NCBI RefSeq assembly: GCF_900143235.1
Contig: NZ_FRDF01000009.1
Coordinates: forward strand, 1-64,000
DNA length: 64,000 nt
DNA from: Erythrobacter sanguineus
GTDB taxonomy: Bacteria > Pseudomonadota > Alphaproteobacteria > Sphingomonadales > Sphingomonadaceae
Direction of reading: 5' to 3'
Of this stretch, positions 36,298-45,811 are shown piece by piece (position 1 is the first letter of the stretch; each line of letters begins with the position of its first letter). Made by a program: the position numbers and the translations under genes. The notes under the pieces were generated by a model, which saw nothing but the letters and a program-made list of their open reading frames with translations, was not told the origin of the DNA and searched no databases.

Positions 36298-36968
36298 AGC
36301 GTCGCCTCGATCGCCCGCGCGGCGGCTTCCGGGTCTTCGGCGCGGCTGATCGGGCGGCCGATCACCAGCACGCTCGCGCCATTGTCGCGCGCCTGTCGCG
36401 GCGTCACCACGCGCTTTTGATCGCCAGTGCCGTTTCCGCTGGGGCGCAGGCCGGGAACGACGAAGTAGCCGTCCTTCCACGCCTTTTTCACAAAGCCGAC
36501 TTCCTGCCCGGAACATACCACCCCGTCCAATCCCGCCGCATGGGCGAGTTCGGCCAGGCGCATCACCTGTGTTTCGGCGCTGCCGTAAACGCCGGTGGCG
36601 GTCAGATCGTTCGCGTCGAGGCTGGTCAGCGTGGTCACGGCGACGACCTTGCAGCCTTCTGCCGCCGCCGCCTTGGCGTCTTCCATCATCGCACGCCCGC
36701 CGCTGGCGTGTACGGTGACGATCGCGGGTTCATAGACGTGGATCGCCTGCATCGCAGCGGCCACGGTGTTGGGGATGTCGTGGAATTTGAGATCAAGGAA
36801 GATCGGCAGGCCCAGATGCGCGATTTCATGTACGCCATGGCTGCCATGGGCGCAGAAGAACTCCAGCCCCAGCTTCACCCCGCCAATATGCGATTTGACC
36901 TTGCCCAGCAAAGCCTTGGCCGCTTCCAGCTGCGGCACGTCAAGCGCGAGATAGACCGGGTTGCTCAT
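36294..36968 (-). CDS. pyrF: Orotidine 5'-phosphate decarboxylase
   Basis: A 224-aa TIM barrel that makes UMP from OMP. The catalytic charged network lies in FLDLKFHDIPNTVAAA. The N-terminal NPVYLALDVPQLEAAKAL and C-terminal VPGLRPSGNGTGDQKRV plus VIGRPISRAEDP are characteristic. Its ATG overlaps the lapA stop (ATGA). Confidence 0.96.
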   Translation of the reverse strand: MSNPVYLALDVPQLEAAKALLGKVKSHIGGVKLGLEFFCAHGSHGVHEIAHLGLPIFLDLKFHDIPNTVAAAMQAIHVYEPAIVTVHASGGRAMMEDAKAAAAEGCKVVAVTTLTSLDANDLTATGVYGSAETQVMRLAELAHAAGLDGVVCSGQEVGFVKKAWKDGYFVVPGLRPSGNGTGDQKRVVTPRQARDNGASVLVIGRPISRAEDPEAAARAIEATL

Positions 36969-37384
36969 TTGCTGCCTTCCCCTTCGCCGCCGGCATCGAC
37001 GGGGGACAGCGGATCGGGCGTTTCTCCCGGCCCTGTCCCGGATTTATCCACAGGTGTGTCCACGCCCCTCGCAACCGGTGTGGCGGGCGCTTGTGGTTCA
37101 TGATGACGCGCCAGCGCGGTGTGCTTCAGGGAGTTTTCCAGCGCCCGCACACGGCGATCAAGTCCCCACTTGACGCTCAGATGATAGGTCCAGGCAGGCA
37201 AGAAACCCAAGGCAAAGGCGAGCAGCGCCAGCACCGGCAGCCTGGTTTCCATCACGAGATTCTGCCACAGCGTCACCTCCACCGGCTTCCAGTTGTAGAT
37301 CGCGAAGATCAGGAAGGAGATGAGGGCGAGCACGCCGATCATGGTACGCAGGATCTTCACAGGCGGTTTGCCCCCCGTTGGCAC
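36965..37384 (-). CDS. LapA-domain (DUF1049) membrane protein
   Basis: A 139-aa protein with two membrane helices (IGVLALISFLIFAIYNW and LPVLALLAFALGFLPAW) and a following charged helix, matching LapA/LapB-assembly or DUF1049 proteins, which work with LapB in lipopolysaccharide control in E. coli. The C-terminal 50 residues are disordered and Pro-rich. The start GTG 37384 is uncertain; GTG 37360 is an alternative. No lapB is adjacent. Confidence 0.8.
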   Translation of the reverse strand: MPTGGKPPVKILRTMIGVLALISFLIFAIYNWKPVEVTLWQNLVMETRLPVLALLAFALGFLPAWTYHLSVKWGLDRRVRALENSLKHTALARHHEPQAPATPVARGVDTPVDKSGTGPGETPDPLSPVDAGGEGEGSK

Positions 37385-37425
37385 AATCGTGCGGCAAGCC
37401 TAGGCGATTTGCGTCCCATGTCCAG

Positions 37426-38736
37426 TTAGCCGAAAACCCGCGCAAAGATCGTGTCGACATGCTCGAAGTGGTAGGCAAGGTCGAACTTCTCTTCGAGTTC
37501 TGCCGCAGACAGCGCGGCTGTCACCGCGCTATCGGCCTTGAGCAGATCGAGCAGCGACAATGCGCCGCCCGATTCCCACACCTTCATCGCGTTCCTCTGG
37601 ACGAGGGCATAGGCATCTTCGCGGCTCACTCCGGCCTGCGTCAGCGCCAGCAGCACGCGCTGCGAATGGACCAGCCCGCCCATGCTATCGAGGTTCTTGA
37701 GCATCCGTTCTGGGTAGATCAGCAGCTTTTCGACCACGCCCGTCAGCCGCGCCAGCGCGAAGTCGAGCGTGATGGTCGCGTCCGGCCCGATGAAGCGTTC
37801 GACCGAGGAATGCGAGATATCGCGTTCATGCCACAGCGCGACATTTTCCAGCGCGGGCAGGGCATAGGCGCGGATCATCCGGGCCTGTCCGGTGAGGTTT
37901 TCGGTCAGGATCGGGTTGCGCTTGTGCGGCATTGCGCTGGAACCCTTCTGGCCGGGGGAAAAATATTCCTCGGCCTCCAGCACTTCGGTGCGTTGCAGAT
38001 GGCGGATTTCCACCGCGAGTCGCTCGATGCTGCCAGCGATCACAGCGAGCGTGGCAAAATACATCGCGTGGCGATCACGCGGGATGACCTGCGTCGAGAC
38101 GGGTTCGATGGCGAGGCCCAGCTTCTCGGCGACATGGGCCTCGACCTCCGGATCGACATTGGCGAAGGTGCCGACCGCGCCGGAAATCGCGCAGGTGGCG
38201 ATTTCCCTGCGCGCCGCAACCAGCCGTTCGCGGCAACGGTCAAACTCGGCATAGGCCTGCGCCAGCTTCAGCCCGAAGGTCACCGGTTCGGCATGGATGC
38301 CATGGCTGCGGCCAATCGTGGGCGTGTATTTGTGCTCCATCGCGCGGGTCTTGATCGCGGCCAGCAGCGCGTCGGTATCGGCAATCAGGATATCGGTCGC
38401 GCGGGCGAGTTGCACTGACAGCGTGGTGTCGAGCACGTCCGAACTGGTCATGCCCTGATGCATGAAGCGCGCCTCGTCGCCGACCTGCTCGGCCACCCAG
38501 GTGAGGAAGGCGATCACATCATGCTTGGTCACGGCCTCGATCGCGTCGATCGCGTCGACGTCGATCGCGGGATTGGTCGCCCACCAGTCCCACAGCGCCT
38601 TGGCTGCGGATTTCGGCACCACGCCCAACTCGCCCAGTTTTTCGGTCGCATGCGCCTCGATCTCGAACCAGATGCGATACTTTGCCTCCGGCTCCCACAG
38701 GGCGGTCATGGCAGGGCGGGCATAGCGGGGGACCAT
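37426..38736 (-). CDS. purB: Adenylosuccinate lyase
   Basis: A 436-aa fumarase/aspartase-superfamily enzyme acting twice in purine synthesis. The signature SSAMPHKRNPILTEN carries the catalytic Ser loop, and MTSSDVLDTTLSVQ plus TIGRSHGIHAEP carry substrate and catalytic His residues. ATG 38736 is preferred with GGAG at about 8 bases; ATG 38739 directly precedes it. Leads the lapA-to-folC run with a 41-base gap. Confidence 0.96.
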   Translation of the reverse strand: MVPRYARPAMTALWEPEAKYRIWFEIEAHATEKLGELGVVPKSAAKALWDWWATNPAIDVDAIDAIEAVTKHDVIAFLTWVAEQVGDEARFMHQGMTSSDVLDTTLSVQLARATDILIADTDALLAAIKTRAMEHKYTPTIGRSHGIHAEPVTFGLKLAQAYAEFDRCRERLVAARREIATCAISGAVGTFANVDPEVEAHVAEKLGLAIEPVSTQVIPRDRHAMYFATLAVIAGSIERLAVEIRHLQRTEVLEAEEYFSPGQKGSSAMPHKRNPILTENLTGQARMIRAYALPALENVALWHERDISHSSVERFIGPDATITLDFALARLTGVVEKLLIYPERMLKNLDSMGGLVHSQRVLLALTQAGVSREDAYALVQRNAMKVWESGGALSLLDLLKADSAVTAALSAAELEEKFDLAYHFEHVDTIFARVFG

Positions 38737-38820
38737 CATCGACTCCGGTTGGCAGGTTTGGCCGGAGCGGTAGGGAAGGGGGGCGGTCAAGGCAAGATCA
38801 CCGCTTGCCGTGCGCAGGTT

Positions 38821-40721
38821 TCAGGGCCGCAGCAGTTCCGAGCCGATGGTCGCCATCACACGCGCGGCCGCGGGGGTGGTCATGTGACTCCCGTCCCAGT
38901 AGTTGAGCTGGCCGTGCTGACGCAGCAGGCAGCGTCCATCGGGGCACAAGGGCGCTTGCGCATCGACATAGGTGAAGCGCGGGTCGCGCGCGGCAAAGGC
39001 GCTCAGCATGGCGCTGACCTCGCGCCCCTCGGCACGGGCGGCGGGATAGCTGTCGGGGCAATCGACGTTGCGCCACGCGCGGCAGCGAAGCCAGCCGTGC
39101 TCCAGCAGCGGCCCCGCTGCCCATGCGGTCGGCGAATTGCCGACGATAATGACGCGGGTCTGCGGCGGCAGAGTGTCCGCAAGCCCCGCCATCGCTTGAA
39201 CCAGATGGGTCCCGCCTTTGCCGAAGGTGGTGCCGAGCGGCGCGTCGGAGCCATCAGCGTAGAGCATGCGTTCCCAGCGCTGTGCCCAGATTACGGTGCG
39301 CACCTGACGTTCCGCAACCAGTTCTGTCAGGCGCGCTGCGAGCCCGCGGCAGGCCGCGCCTTCGGGGTCGCCGGAAAGCCGGTTCGACACAGCGCCCGCA
39401 GACAGGCAGCCGGGATTGCTCAGCAACGCACCTGTGCCGAAGCGTGCGGTGGCCGCATCGAAGTATTGTGCCGCGTGGCTATCGCCATAAAGCACAAAGG
39501 ACAGTGGTCGGCGGTCCTGCACGATCACCTGCGCCGAGGCATTGGGCGGGCGCAATCCGGCCAGCCGCTGCGCCTCGGCACCGCTGCGGGGCAGCAGCAC
39601 GGTCAGATAGCCCGCGCCGCCCGCGGCGAGCGGCACGATCAGCGCCGCGCTGCACGCCAGCACCAGCCGCGCCGGGCGGGCAAGCGCGCGGCGTCGGCGC
39701 ACCGGTTCTTCCAGCCAGCGCCACGATGCCGTCCCCAGCGCAAGCGCGGCGAAAATGCCGGCCACAGTCACGATCATGGGGAGCGGCCCGAACCAGACAT
39801 AATGGAGGAAGAACAGCACCGGCTGGTGCCACAGATAGGTGCCGAAAGAGATCATCCCCAACAGCACCAGCAGCCGCCAGCCGAGCAGGCGGGCTACGCC
39901 CGTGCCGCTTTGCGCAAACAGGATGATCAGCGCCGTGCCCAACGTGGGCAGCAGAAACAGCGGGCCGGGGGCCGGGGTCTCCGGGCCGATCAGCCAGAGC
40001 CCGGCCAAAATCAGGCAAAGCCCGGTCGTGGCAAGCCAGCCGTTCTTGCGCGGCGCCTTGGGCAGCAAGGCGCAGGCCGCGCCCAGCATCAGCTCCCACA
40101 TCCGGGTCGGCAGCAGATAGAACGCCGCCACCGGCCAGCGCGGTGCCAGCCACAGCGCCAGCGCGAAGCTCGCCAGCCCGAGCAACGTCACCAGCACCAG
40201 CATCGCATCCTTGCGCCAGCGTGATGCCCCCATAAGCAGCAGCGGGAACATGAGGTAGAACTGCTCCTCGACCCCCAGCGTCCAAGTATGGATCAGGGGC
40301 TGCAAACCCTCGGCACTTTCGAAATAGTCTGTGCCGCGCGCGAATTGCAGGTTCGCCGCGAAGACCGATGCTGCGATGAGAGCCTTGGAAAATTGATGGA
40401 AATCCTCGGGCGTCAGGATCGCCCATCCCGTGATCGTGGTGGCCGCAAGCATCGCTGCCAACGCTGGCACGATCCGCCGCACCCGGCGCTCGTAAAAGCG
40501 CCACAGGCCAAAACGCCCTTCAGCCAGCTCGCCAGCGATGATCGCGGTGATCAGATAGCCAAAAACACGTCGACCCCGGTAAAGCCGCCCGGCAGCATGC
40601 CCGGATCGGCGTGATGCAGCACCACCGGCGTGATCGCGATGGCGCGCAGCCCGTCGATTTCGGGGCGATAGACGACCCGTCCGGTCTGCATCTGCGGTCC
40701 CGGCAGCGTGGCAGCGACCAT
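38821..40721 (-). pseudogene. Acyltransferase 3 with SGNH domain, frameshifted
   Basis: An OafA-like protein: the N-terminal frame starts at ATG 40721 and reads [20 protein letters not shown] and GGFTGVDVF, then runs into TGA. In another frame [17 protein letters not shown] continues from about 40558 to the stop at 38821, including TWTLGVEEQFYLMFPLLL and a C-terminal SGNH domain (LYGDSHAAQYF, with DGSHMT near the end). Family proteins read GVDVFFVISGYLIT here; FVIS is missing and about 10 bases are gone near 40561. The deletion breaks the gene. Its ATG overlaps the radC stop (TGATG). Would have acylated a surface polysaccharide. Confidence 0.85.
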
Positions 40722-41491
40722 CAGATCAGCCCCTTGGCCCTCAGCGAGGTGTGCCCCTCGCGCCCGATGATGACATGATCGTGGACGGTCACCCCCAGCA
40801 GCCGTCCGGCCTCGGCGATGCGCTTCGTGATCTGGATGTCGGCGCGGCTGGGCTCAGGGTTGCCGCTGGGATGGTTGTGGACAAGGATCATCGCGCTCGC
40901 GCCGACATCCATCGCCCTGCGGATCACTTCGCGCGGGTGAATCGCGGCTTCATCGATCGAACCGTCGCCCAGATGGTGATCCTCGATCAGGCGGTTGCGC
41001 GTGTCGAGGTACAGGATGCGCACCCGCTCGACGGTCAGATGCGCCATGTCGGTGGTGAGATAATCGATCAGCGCCTGCCAGCTTCCCAGCACCGGCTTCC
41101 TGATGATCTCGCCGCGCGTCATCCGGCGGGCGGCGGTGGCGACACTCAGCAGCGCGGCGGCGCTGGTTTCGCCCACGCCCTTGACCCGCTGCAATGCCCT
41201 GGGATCGGCGTTGAGCACGCCTGCGAGACTGCCGAACTGCGCAATCAGCGCCTTGGCCACGGGTTTGGTGTCGCCCTGCTTGATCGCGGCGAACAGCAGG
41301 TATTCGAGCACTTCGTAATCGGCCAGCGCCTCGGCCCCGCCGGTCAGCAGGCGCGCGCGCAGGCGGGCGCGATGGCCAGCCCCGGCGGACTTGCCTGCCC
41401 CCGCGACCGGCTCTGGCCCGTCACCAAACTCGAATCCGTCTTCAGCTCCCGGCAATGCGACCCCCGGCAGGAATTGACCCTGCTCTCTCAT
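40721..41491 (-). CDS. radC: RadC family JAB-domain protein (UPF0758)
   Basis: A 256-aa protein: N-terminal helix-hairpin-helix ([18 protein letters not shown]) and a C-terminal JAB/MPN domain with [17 protein letters not shown], the H-x-H...D metal motif. Despite its name, RadC is not established as a repair enzyme; a metalloprotease or nuclease-like role is proposed. ATG 41491 is chosen for its position; its N-terminus carries a Gly/Pro-rich stretch. Divergent from ydbH with 37 bases between. Confidence 0.85.
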   Translation of the reverse strand: MREQGQFLPGVALPGAEDGFEFGDGPEPVAGAGKSAGAGHRARLRARLLTGGAEALADYEVLEYLLFAAIKQGDTKPVAKALIAQFGSLAGVLNADPRALQRVKGVGETSAAALLSVATAARRMTRGEIIRKPVLGSWQALIDYLTTDMAHLTVERVRILYLDTRNRLIEDHHLGDGSIDEAAIHPREVIRRAMDVGASAMILVHNHPSGNPEPSRADIQITKRIAEAGRLLGVTVHDHVIIGREGHTSLRAKGLI

Positions 41492-41528
41492 TGCCTTTGG
41501 GCAGCGATGCGCGCAAGGGTGAGGAATA

Positions 41529-44500
41529 ATGGCGGTGCCTGACACGCAAGACGAAACTTCCCCGCCAGCGGCCCGTCGCCGCTTTTGGCCCCATCGCTGG
41601 CGCACCCGAATCGGCCTTGGCGGTGTCGCGCTGGCGCTGGCGGCAGGCGGTGCGACATGGGTTGATCGTGAGCGGATCGCGGGCGATTTTCTGGATGATT
41701 ACCTCGCCGAAAATGGCGTCCCTGCCACTTATGACATCATTGCCATCGGCCCGCGCACGCAGGTGATCGAAAATCTCGTGGTCGGCGATCCGGCGCGGCC
41801 CGATCTCACCGCGCGGCGGATGGTGGTCGAACTCGGCGTTGGCTGGGAGGGGCCGCAAGTGCAGCGGGTGCGGGTGGACGGCGCGCGGCTGGATGCAACT
41901 TATCGTGCCGGGCGGTTCAGCCTCGGAGCGCTCGATCCGCTGGTGTTTACCGGCAGCACCGCGCCGCCGGCGCTGCCCGCAGTCGAACTGGTGCTGCACG
42001 ATGCGCGGGCGCGGCTGACCAGCGATTATGGCGCAGTCGGCGTGAAGATCGAAGGCGCCGGGCAGCTGGATGATGGTTTTGTAGGAACGCTGGCCGCGAC
42101 CGCGCCGGGGATCGGGATTGAGGGCTGCCGCGCCGACAGCGCGACGCTTTATGCCAAGCTCTCGACTTCCGGCGGCTCCTCGCTGCTTGACGGTCCGCTG
42201 CGGCTCGGCGGCGTCGCTTGCAGCGGGGCAAGGATGGCGCGCGCTGATATCGGCACCAAGATCGCCCTTGCGCCCGATTTTGCCGGGGCCGACGGGGACT
42301 TCGCGGTGGCAGGTTCGGGGCTGGCGCTGGACACCATCACCGGTACGGCGCTGGATGGAACCGGGCGGCTGACATGGTCGGACAAGGGGATTGTGCTGGC
42401 GCATGATCTGGCGCTGACCGGGCTGGCCGCGCCGCAGGGCCGGCTTACGCGGCTGGCCGCCGAAGGGACATGGCGCGGCGGCAGCGATTTTGTGCTGGGC
42501 GAATGGCAGGGGCGGTTGACTGGCGAGGGACTGGCTGCCGATGCGGCGCTGGGCGATCAGCTTGCGGCAGCCGGACGCGGGCTTGAAGGAACCTTGATCG
42601 CCGCGCTTGTCGCCAAGGCGCGTGGCGGGTTGTCGCAGGCGCTTGATGGTGCGGGCTTTGCCGTCGATGCGATCATGCGCCGCAAGACGGCGGAGCTGGC
42701 GCTGATCATCCCCGATGCCGCGCTGACCAGCCGCGCGGGCGAACGGGTGCTGGCGCTCTCGCAGGTCAGCGCCGGGGTGGCAGACGGCGGGCTTACGGGC
42801 TTGCGCGGCAATCTGCTGGTCGGCGGTGCGGGCCTGCCTTCGATCAACGGGCGGATGGAGCAGGGCGCGGACGGGGGCTGGGTTCTTCGCATGGCAATGG
42901 CCGAATATCGCGCCGGGGCAAACCGGCTGGCGATCCCGCGCCTGAGCCTGCAACAGGAGCGCAGCGGCGCGCTGCGGTTTGAAGGGCTGGTGACCGCCAG
43001 CGGCGATCTGCCGGGCGGGACGGTGAACGGGATCGACCTGCCGCTCGAAGGGCGCTGGTCTGCGGCTGGCGGCCTGATGCTGGGGACGCGCTGCATGCCG
43101 CTGCGGTTCAAGTCGCTGGCGCTGTCGGGTCTGGAACTGGCAGGTCAGGAACTGACGCTTTGCCCGGAAGGCAGCGCGCCAATGCTGGCCTATGCCGATG
43201 GTCTGACACTGGCCGCCCGCAGCGGGCCAATGGTGCTGACAGGCAAGCTGGGGGATAGCCCGGCAAGGCTTGCGGCCGAAAGCCTCGCGCTGCGTTATCC
43301 CGCGCCGTTCCTTGCACAAGGGCTGTCCGCCCGCATCGGCGCACCGGGCAGCGAAGCGCGGTTCACCGCTGCCAGCCTTGACGGCAGCCTTGTGGGGCCG
43401 ATCGGCGGCGCGTTTGCTGGCGGGGCGGCGCGGCTTGATGCGATGCCGTTCGATTTTGGCGCGCTGGCGGCGCGCTGGTCATTCGCCGACGGCGTGCTGC
43501 GCGTGGACGAAGGCGCCTTCATCCTCAACGACCGTCCGCCTGAGGGGGCTGCGCGTTTCGTTCCGCTCGCCGTGCGCGGAGCGACAATGACGCTGGCCGA
43601 TAACGCCATCCGCGCACGCGCCGCGCTGCGCCATCCGGCCTCCGACCGGCTGGTGGCCGAAGTCACGATCGACCACGATCTTGCCAGCGCCGCAGGCAGC
43701 GCGCGGCTTGGCGTGCCGGGCCTTGTTTTCGATGAAGGGCTGCAGCCTGAAAACCTCTCTTATCTTGCCGAGGATCTGATTGTCTTTGCCAACGGGACAG
43801 TGACCGGCAAGGGCCGGATCGACTGGACCGGCGACGACATTACCAGCAGCGGCACCTTTGCCAGCGACAGGTTCGATTTCGCCGCGCCCTTTGGCCCGGT
43901 GCGCGGATTGAAGGGACAGGTGGTTTTCACCGATCTCGTCAACCTCACCACCGCGCCCGATCAAGTTGTCACCATCGATGCGATCAACCCCGGTATTGAA
44001 GTGCTGGCCGGCCAGCTGCGCTTTGCGATCGAGGCGGGCACGCTGCTGCGGCTCGATGATGCGCGCTTCCCGTTCATGGGGGGGCAATTGGTGATGCGCC
44101 CGCTGATGATGGATTTCTCGCAGCCCGAGGAACGCCGTTACATCTTCGAACTCATCGGTCTTGATGCCGCGACCTTCGTGGCCGAAATGGAACTGACCAA
44201 CCTTTCCGCCACCGGCACATTTGATGGCACGGTGCCGATCATCTTCGATGCCAACGGCAATGGCCGGATCGAACGCGGACTGCTGCTGAGCCGGGCAGGC
44301 GGCGGCAATGTCGCCTATATCGGCGAGCTGACCTACGAAGACCTTGGCACGATGGGCAATTATGCCTTCTCGGCGCTGCGCTCGCTCGATTACCGGCAGA
44401 TGAGCGTCGGGCTCAATGGCAGGCTGGCGGGCGAGATCATCACCAATTTCGATTTCGACGGGGTGCGGCAGGGCGAGGGCACTAGCCGCAACTTCGTCAC

Positions 44501-44735
44501 CCGCCGCATTTCCCGCCTGCCGATCCGGTTCAAGGTCAATGTACGATCGGAAAATTTCTACGAGCTGGCGATGATGGTGCGTTCGTTCTGGGACATCGAT
44601 GCCATCGGCAATCCGGTCGATCGCGGTTTGATCAAGGTCGAGGGTGGCCGTTTCGTTCCCGCCAATCCCGTTTCGCCTCTTTCAGCCCCTTCGGGCAAAT
44701 CCGTTCAACCTCCTGAAAGCGAAGACCAGCCATGA
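41529..44735 (+). CDS. ydbH: YdbH-like AsmA/TamB-type intermembrane lipid transport protein
   Basis: A 1068-aa protein with an N-terminal membrane anchor (RIGLGGVALALAAGGATW) and a long beta-rich region, as in the AsmA-like bridge proteins TamB, YhdP and YdbH. The C-terminal SATGTFDGTVPIIFDANGNG, GNVAYIGELTYEDLGTMGNY and RRISRLPIRFKVNVRSEN match the conserved end of YdbH. In E. coli YdbH reaches from inner to outer membrane, works with YnbE and YdbL, and helps carry phospholipid outward. GAGGAATA precedes ATG 41529. Followed by ynbE (ATGA overlap if the upstream ynbE start is used) and ydbL. Confidence 0.88.
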   Translation: MAVPDTQDETSPPAARRRFWPHRWRTRIGLGGVALALAAGGATWVDRERIAGDFLDDYLAENGVPATYDIIAIGPRTQVIENLVVGDPARPDLTARRMVVELGVGWEGPQVQRVRVDGARLDATYRAGRFSLGALDPLVFTGSTAPPALPAVELVLHDARARLTSDYGAVGVKIEGAGQLDDGFVGTLAATAPGIGIEGCRADSATLYAKLSTSGGSSLLDGPLRLGGVACSGARMARADIGTKIALAPDFAGADGDFAVAGSGLALDTITGTALDGTGRLTWSDKGIVLAHDLALTGLAAPQGRLTRLAAEGTWRGGSDFVLGEWQGRLTGEGLAADAALGDQLAAAGRGLEGTLIAALVAKARGGLSQALDGAGFAVDAIMRRKTAELALIIPDAALTSRAGERVLALSQVSAGVADGGLTGLRGNLLVGGAGLPSINGRMEQGADGGWVLRMAMAEYRAGANRLAIPRLSLQQERSGALRFEGLVTASGDLPGGTVNGIDLPLEGRWSAAGGLMLGTRCMPLRFKSLALSGLELAGQELTLCPEGSAPMLAYADGLTLAARSGPMVLTGKLGDSPARLAAESLALRYPAPFLAQGLSARIGAPGSEARFTAASLDGSLVGPIGGAFAGGAARLDAMPFDFGALAARWSFADGVLRVDEGAFILNDRPPEGAARFVPLAVRGATMTLADNAIRARAALRHPASDRLVAEVTIDHDLASAAGSARLGVPGLVFDEGLQPENLSYLAEDLIVFANGTVTGKGRIDWTGDDITSSGTFASDRFDFAAPFGPVRGLKGQVVFTDLVNLTTAPDQVVTIDAINPGIEVLAGQLRFAIEAGTLLRLDDARFPFMGGQLVMRPLMMDFSQPEERRYIFELIGLDAATFVAEMELTNLSATGTFDGTVPIIFDANGNGRIERGLLLSRAGGGNVAYIGELTYEDLGTMGNYAFSALRSLDYRQMSVGLNGRLAGEIITNFDFDGVRQGEGTSRNFVTRRISRLPIRFKVNVRSENFYELAMMVRSFWDIDAIGNPVDRGLIKVEGGRFVPANPVSPLSAPSGKSVQPPESEDQP

Positions 44736-44806
44736 ACCACTGCGAATTGACCGCGCAACTGCGCGCTGCCACACCCGCCGGCATCTTGCGGGGAGGGCAG
44801 GCGCGG

Positions 44807-45010
44807 ATGGCACAGCGAGGATATGGAAAGCCCGGGGCCATGATGGCAGCAGCGGCGATCCTTTCGGCAGGGCTGGGCGGCTGCATTAATATCGCCGCGC
44901 CCGATCAGCCGATCGTGATCGAGCTGAACATCAACATCCGGCAGGAAGTGATTTACCGTCTGGCCGAGGACGCGGCCAACACGATTGACGAGAACGCGGA
45001 TATTTTTTGA
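44807..45010 (+). CDS. ynbE: YnbE-like outer-membrane lipoprotein
   Basis: A 67-aa lipoprotein: basic n-region, hydrophobic core and lipobox with Cys26 (SAGLGGCIN), then PIVIELNINIRQEVIYRLAE and a short acidic tail, matching YnbE. In E. coli it is the outer-membrane partner of YdbH; the NINI-rich beta strand is thought to cap it. ATG 44807 is preferred (GGGGAGG upstream, normal signal length). ATG 44732, overlapping the ydbH stop, would add 25 residues and an oddly long n-region. Confidence 0.85.
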   Translation: MAQRGYGKPGAMMAAAAILSAGLGGCINIAAPDQPIVIELNINIRQEVIYRLAEDAANTIDENADIF

Positions 45011-45013
45011 AGA

Positions 45014-45035
45014 CCTACCGCTTCGCTACTTGAGG
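45014..45035. repeat. Short repeat, copy 1 (22 bp)
   Basis: The 22 bases at 45014-45035, beginning CCTACCGCTTCGCTACTTGA, are repeated exactly at 45054-45075, 40 bases on. A close relative with two extra bases lies in frame in the nitrilase gene (61761-61782, other strand). Located between ynbE and ydbL. Confidence 0.85.
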
Positions 45036-45053
45036 GGCGATTTGTTTGGAGGG

Positions 45054-45075
45054 CCTACCGCTTCGCTACTTGAGG
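45054..45075. repeat. Short repeat, copy 2 (22 bp)
   Basis: Exact second copy of the 45014-45035 repeat, same orientation. Together the copies make up about half of the ynbE-ydbL gap. The ydbL ribosome site follows 20 bases later. Confidence 0.85.
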
Positions 45076-45104
45076 CTTGGTTAGTCTGGTTTTCTTGAGG
45101 AGGA

Positions 45105-45491
45105 ATGATGATGCGCAGTTCGATGCTTGCAGGGATTACCGCACTGGCGGCGCTTGGTCTGGTGGCCGGCCCGGCGCTGGCCCAGCGCGATCCCGCCTAT
45201 GCTGCGGCACGCGGCGCGGGCAAGGTTGGCGAACAGCCCGATGGCTATCTCGGCATTGTCGGCGCGGCTGATCCTGCCTTGCAGCGGCTGGTCGACAACA
45301 TCAATATCAAGCGCCGCGCGGTCTATGCCGAAAAGGCGAAGGAAAACAACGCAACGCTTGAAGCCTATGCGCTGACCGCGGGGTGTCAGGCAATCGCCCG
45401 CACCGCGCCGGGGGAGAAATATCGTGCGCCCGATGGCAGCTGGCAGACGCGGACGGCCGCTGCTCCCACCCGGGATCCGCGTTGTCCCTGA
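45105..45491 (+). CDS. ydbL: YdbL-like periplasmic protein (DUF1318)
   Basis: A 128-aa protein: signal peptide MMMRSSMLAGITALAALGLVAG-like ending near ALAQ, then a DUF1318 domain with VGEQPDGYLGIVGAADPALQ, LVDNINIKRRAVYAEKA and a C-terminal QAIARTAPGEKY. In E. coli YdbL is a periplasmic chaperone-like partner keeping YdbH and YnbE correctly assembled. GAGGAGGA is just upstream of three in-frame ATGs (45105, 45108, 45111); 45111 has the most usual spacing. Last gene of the ydbH operon. Confidence 0.88.
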   Translation: MMMRSSMLAGITALAALGLVAGPALAQRDPAYAAARGAGKVGEQPDGYLGIVGAADPALQRLVDNINIKRRAVYAEKAKENNATLEAYALTAGCQAIARTAPGEKYRAPDGSWQTRTAAAPTRDPRCP

Positions 45492-45525
45492 TGTTTTGCG
45501 TGCCTGCCTCCGCGGGCGCACCTGC

Positions 45526-45557
45526 GGGCGGGCGGTCGCCCTTGCGGCCCGCCCTTT
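45526..45557 (+). terminator. Terminator after ydbL
   Basis: GGGCGGGC (45526-45533) and GCCCGCCC (45547-45554) are exact inverted repeats with a 13-base loop, followed by TTT. It lies about 35 bases beyond the ydbL stop and closes the ydbH-ynbE-ydbL unit. Confidence 0.7.
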
Positions 45558-45720
45558 GACGGGCCGGAACAGTTCCAAACCCCGGGTCTGGTGATGCATC
45601 GGCCTCGCCAGTCACCGCAAGCAGCGACGCGCTCAAAGGGAGTCTGAGCGAGGATTTCGCATCGCAGAGGCGGTGCAGAATACAAAGGTTCGCAACTGCA
45701 CAAACAAACCCCGCCCCATG

Positions 45721-45749
45721 TTGACACGTTTGTGCCCCCCTTCTAAGGG
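45721..45749 (+). promoter_or_regulatory. Candidate promoter of the atp operon
   Basis: A consensus -35 TTGACA (45721-45726) is followed 16-17 bases later by CTAAGG/TAAGGG, a poor -10. It lies about 65 bases before atpI. In the rest of the 254-base ydbL-atpI gap (45558-45811) I see no further gene. Confidence 0.35.
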
Positions 45750-45811
45750 GGCGGCGCCCTCGGCGGGAACCTTGTTGCGCGTGCCTTGTCGTTCCCCTTT
45801 CGGAGCATGGC

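Noticed and set aside
38458..40224. 588-codon plus-strand ORF
   Set aside because: Antisense to purB and the acyltransferase pseudogene; no recognisable motif.
41442..43319. 625-codon minus-strand ORF
   Set aside because: Antisense to ydbH; Arg/Gln-rich composition and no ribosome site.
45558..45811. Possible small RNA in the ydbL-atpI gap
   Set aside because: After the ydbL terminator there is a candidate promoter close to atpI, but no second terminator, so it is better read as the atp leader.
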